Translations under genes and position numbers: made by a program
Notes under the pieces: model-generated
What the model was told of the DNA's origin: nothing
What the model saw: the letters and a program-made list of their open reading frames with translations, nothing else
Databases searched by the model: none
In this document: in pieces, positions 63,982 through 64,000 of the stretch
How positions within the stretch are numbered: position 1 is the stretch's first letter
Layout: every line of letters starts with the position of its first letter
From: Incurvaria masculella
Taxonomy: Eukaryota; Arthropoda; Insecta; Lepidoptera; Incurvariidae
Assembly (NCBI GenBank): GCA_946894095.1
Contig: OX335656.1
Location: 1,999,001 to 2,063,000, forward strand
Direction of reading: 5' to 3'
DNA: 64,000 nucleotides

Positions 63982-64000
63982 GCGGCCCAACCCGGCGGGC
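63982..64000 (+). repeat. Family K element, start only (K6, runs off window)
   Basis: GGCGGCCCAACCCGGCGGG after TTAA (63978-63981). Confidence 0.7.

Overview
The window is repeat-dense eukaryotic nuclear DNA, almost certainly from a moth or butterfly. The signs are: introns and AT-rich spacers; a CR1-group LINE, RTE LINE, mariner and Transib remnants together with many foldback MITEs; the interspersed element with a GGTTCCGTACC hairpin and an internal (GGAC)n tract that I associate with Lepidoptera; and a short TTAGG-type (insect telomere unit) array. There are no operons, no CRISPR array and no complete rRNA or tRNA gene.
Host genes take up very little of it. At the left edge lies the 3' end of a PPIL1-like cyclophilin gene, followed about 90 bp later by a second partial copy broken by a 34-bp microhomology deletion. 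On the minus strand, two spliced exons (34103-34201, then 32497-32604) encode the C-terminus of an unidentified protein with PPPAY and LPSY (Nedd4/WW-binding type) motifs. Everything else that looks coding belongs to mobile elements.
Mobile elements, left to right. A nearly full-length CR1-group LINE (ORF1 with an SGNH esterase-like domain, ORF2 with AP endonuclease and reverse transcriptase, one nonsense codon in each) occupies about 21.4-25.8 kb, and its 3' end recurs as truncated copies across the window. RTE-type LINE fragments lie at 35.1, 39.5 and 59.1 kb. C-terminal scraps of other LINEs are at 9.8, 12.2, 44.8 and 51.6 kb. A decayed mariner is at 33.2 kb. A 2,390-bp Transib transposon (41175-43564) has a perfect 5-bp CGGCG target duplication, roughly 600-bp inverted repeats and a C-terminal transposase fragment of the RAG1-related family.
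Non-autonomous families dominate the rest: about 15 copies of the hairpin/(GGAC)n element (family A); about 16 copies of a SINE (family B) whose body is joined either to a tRNA-like head or to a tRNA box A plus 5S-rRNA-like head; palindromic TWA-flanked MITEs (families D and E) that insert into one another; TTAA-flanked elements (G, K); and a long-TIR family (F). Two foldback families near 29.2 and 34.3-34.8 kb contain a hammerhead-ribozyme-like three-way junction. A 54-bp minisatellite (five near-identical units) lies at 61087-61356. Family letters are mine; no database was searched.
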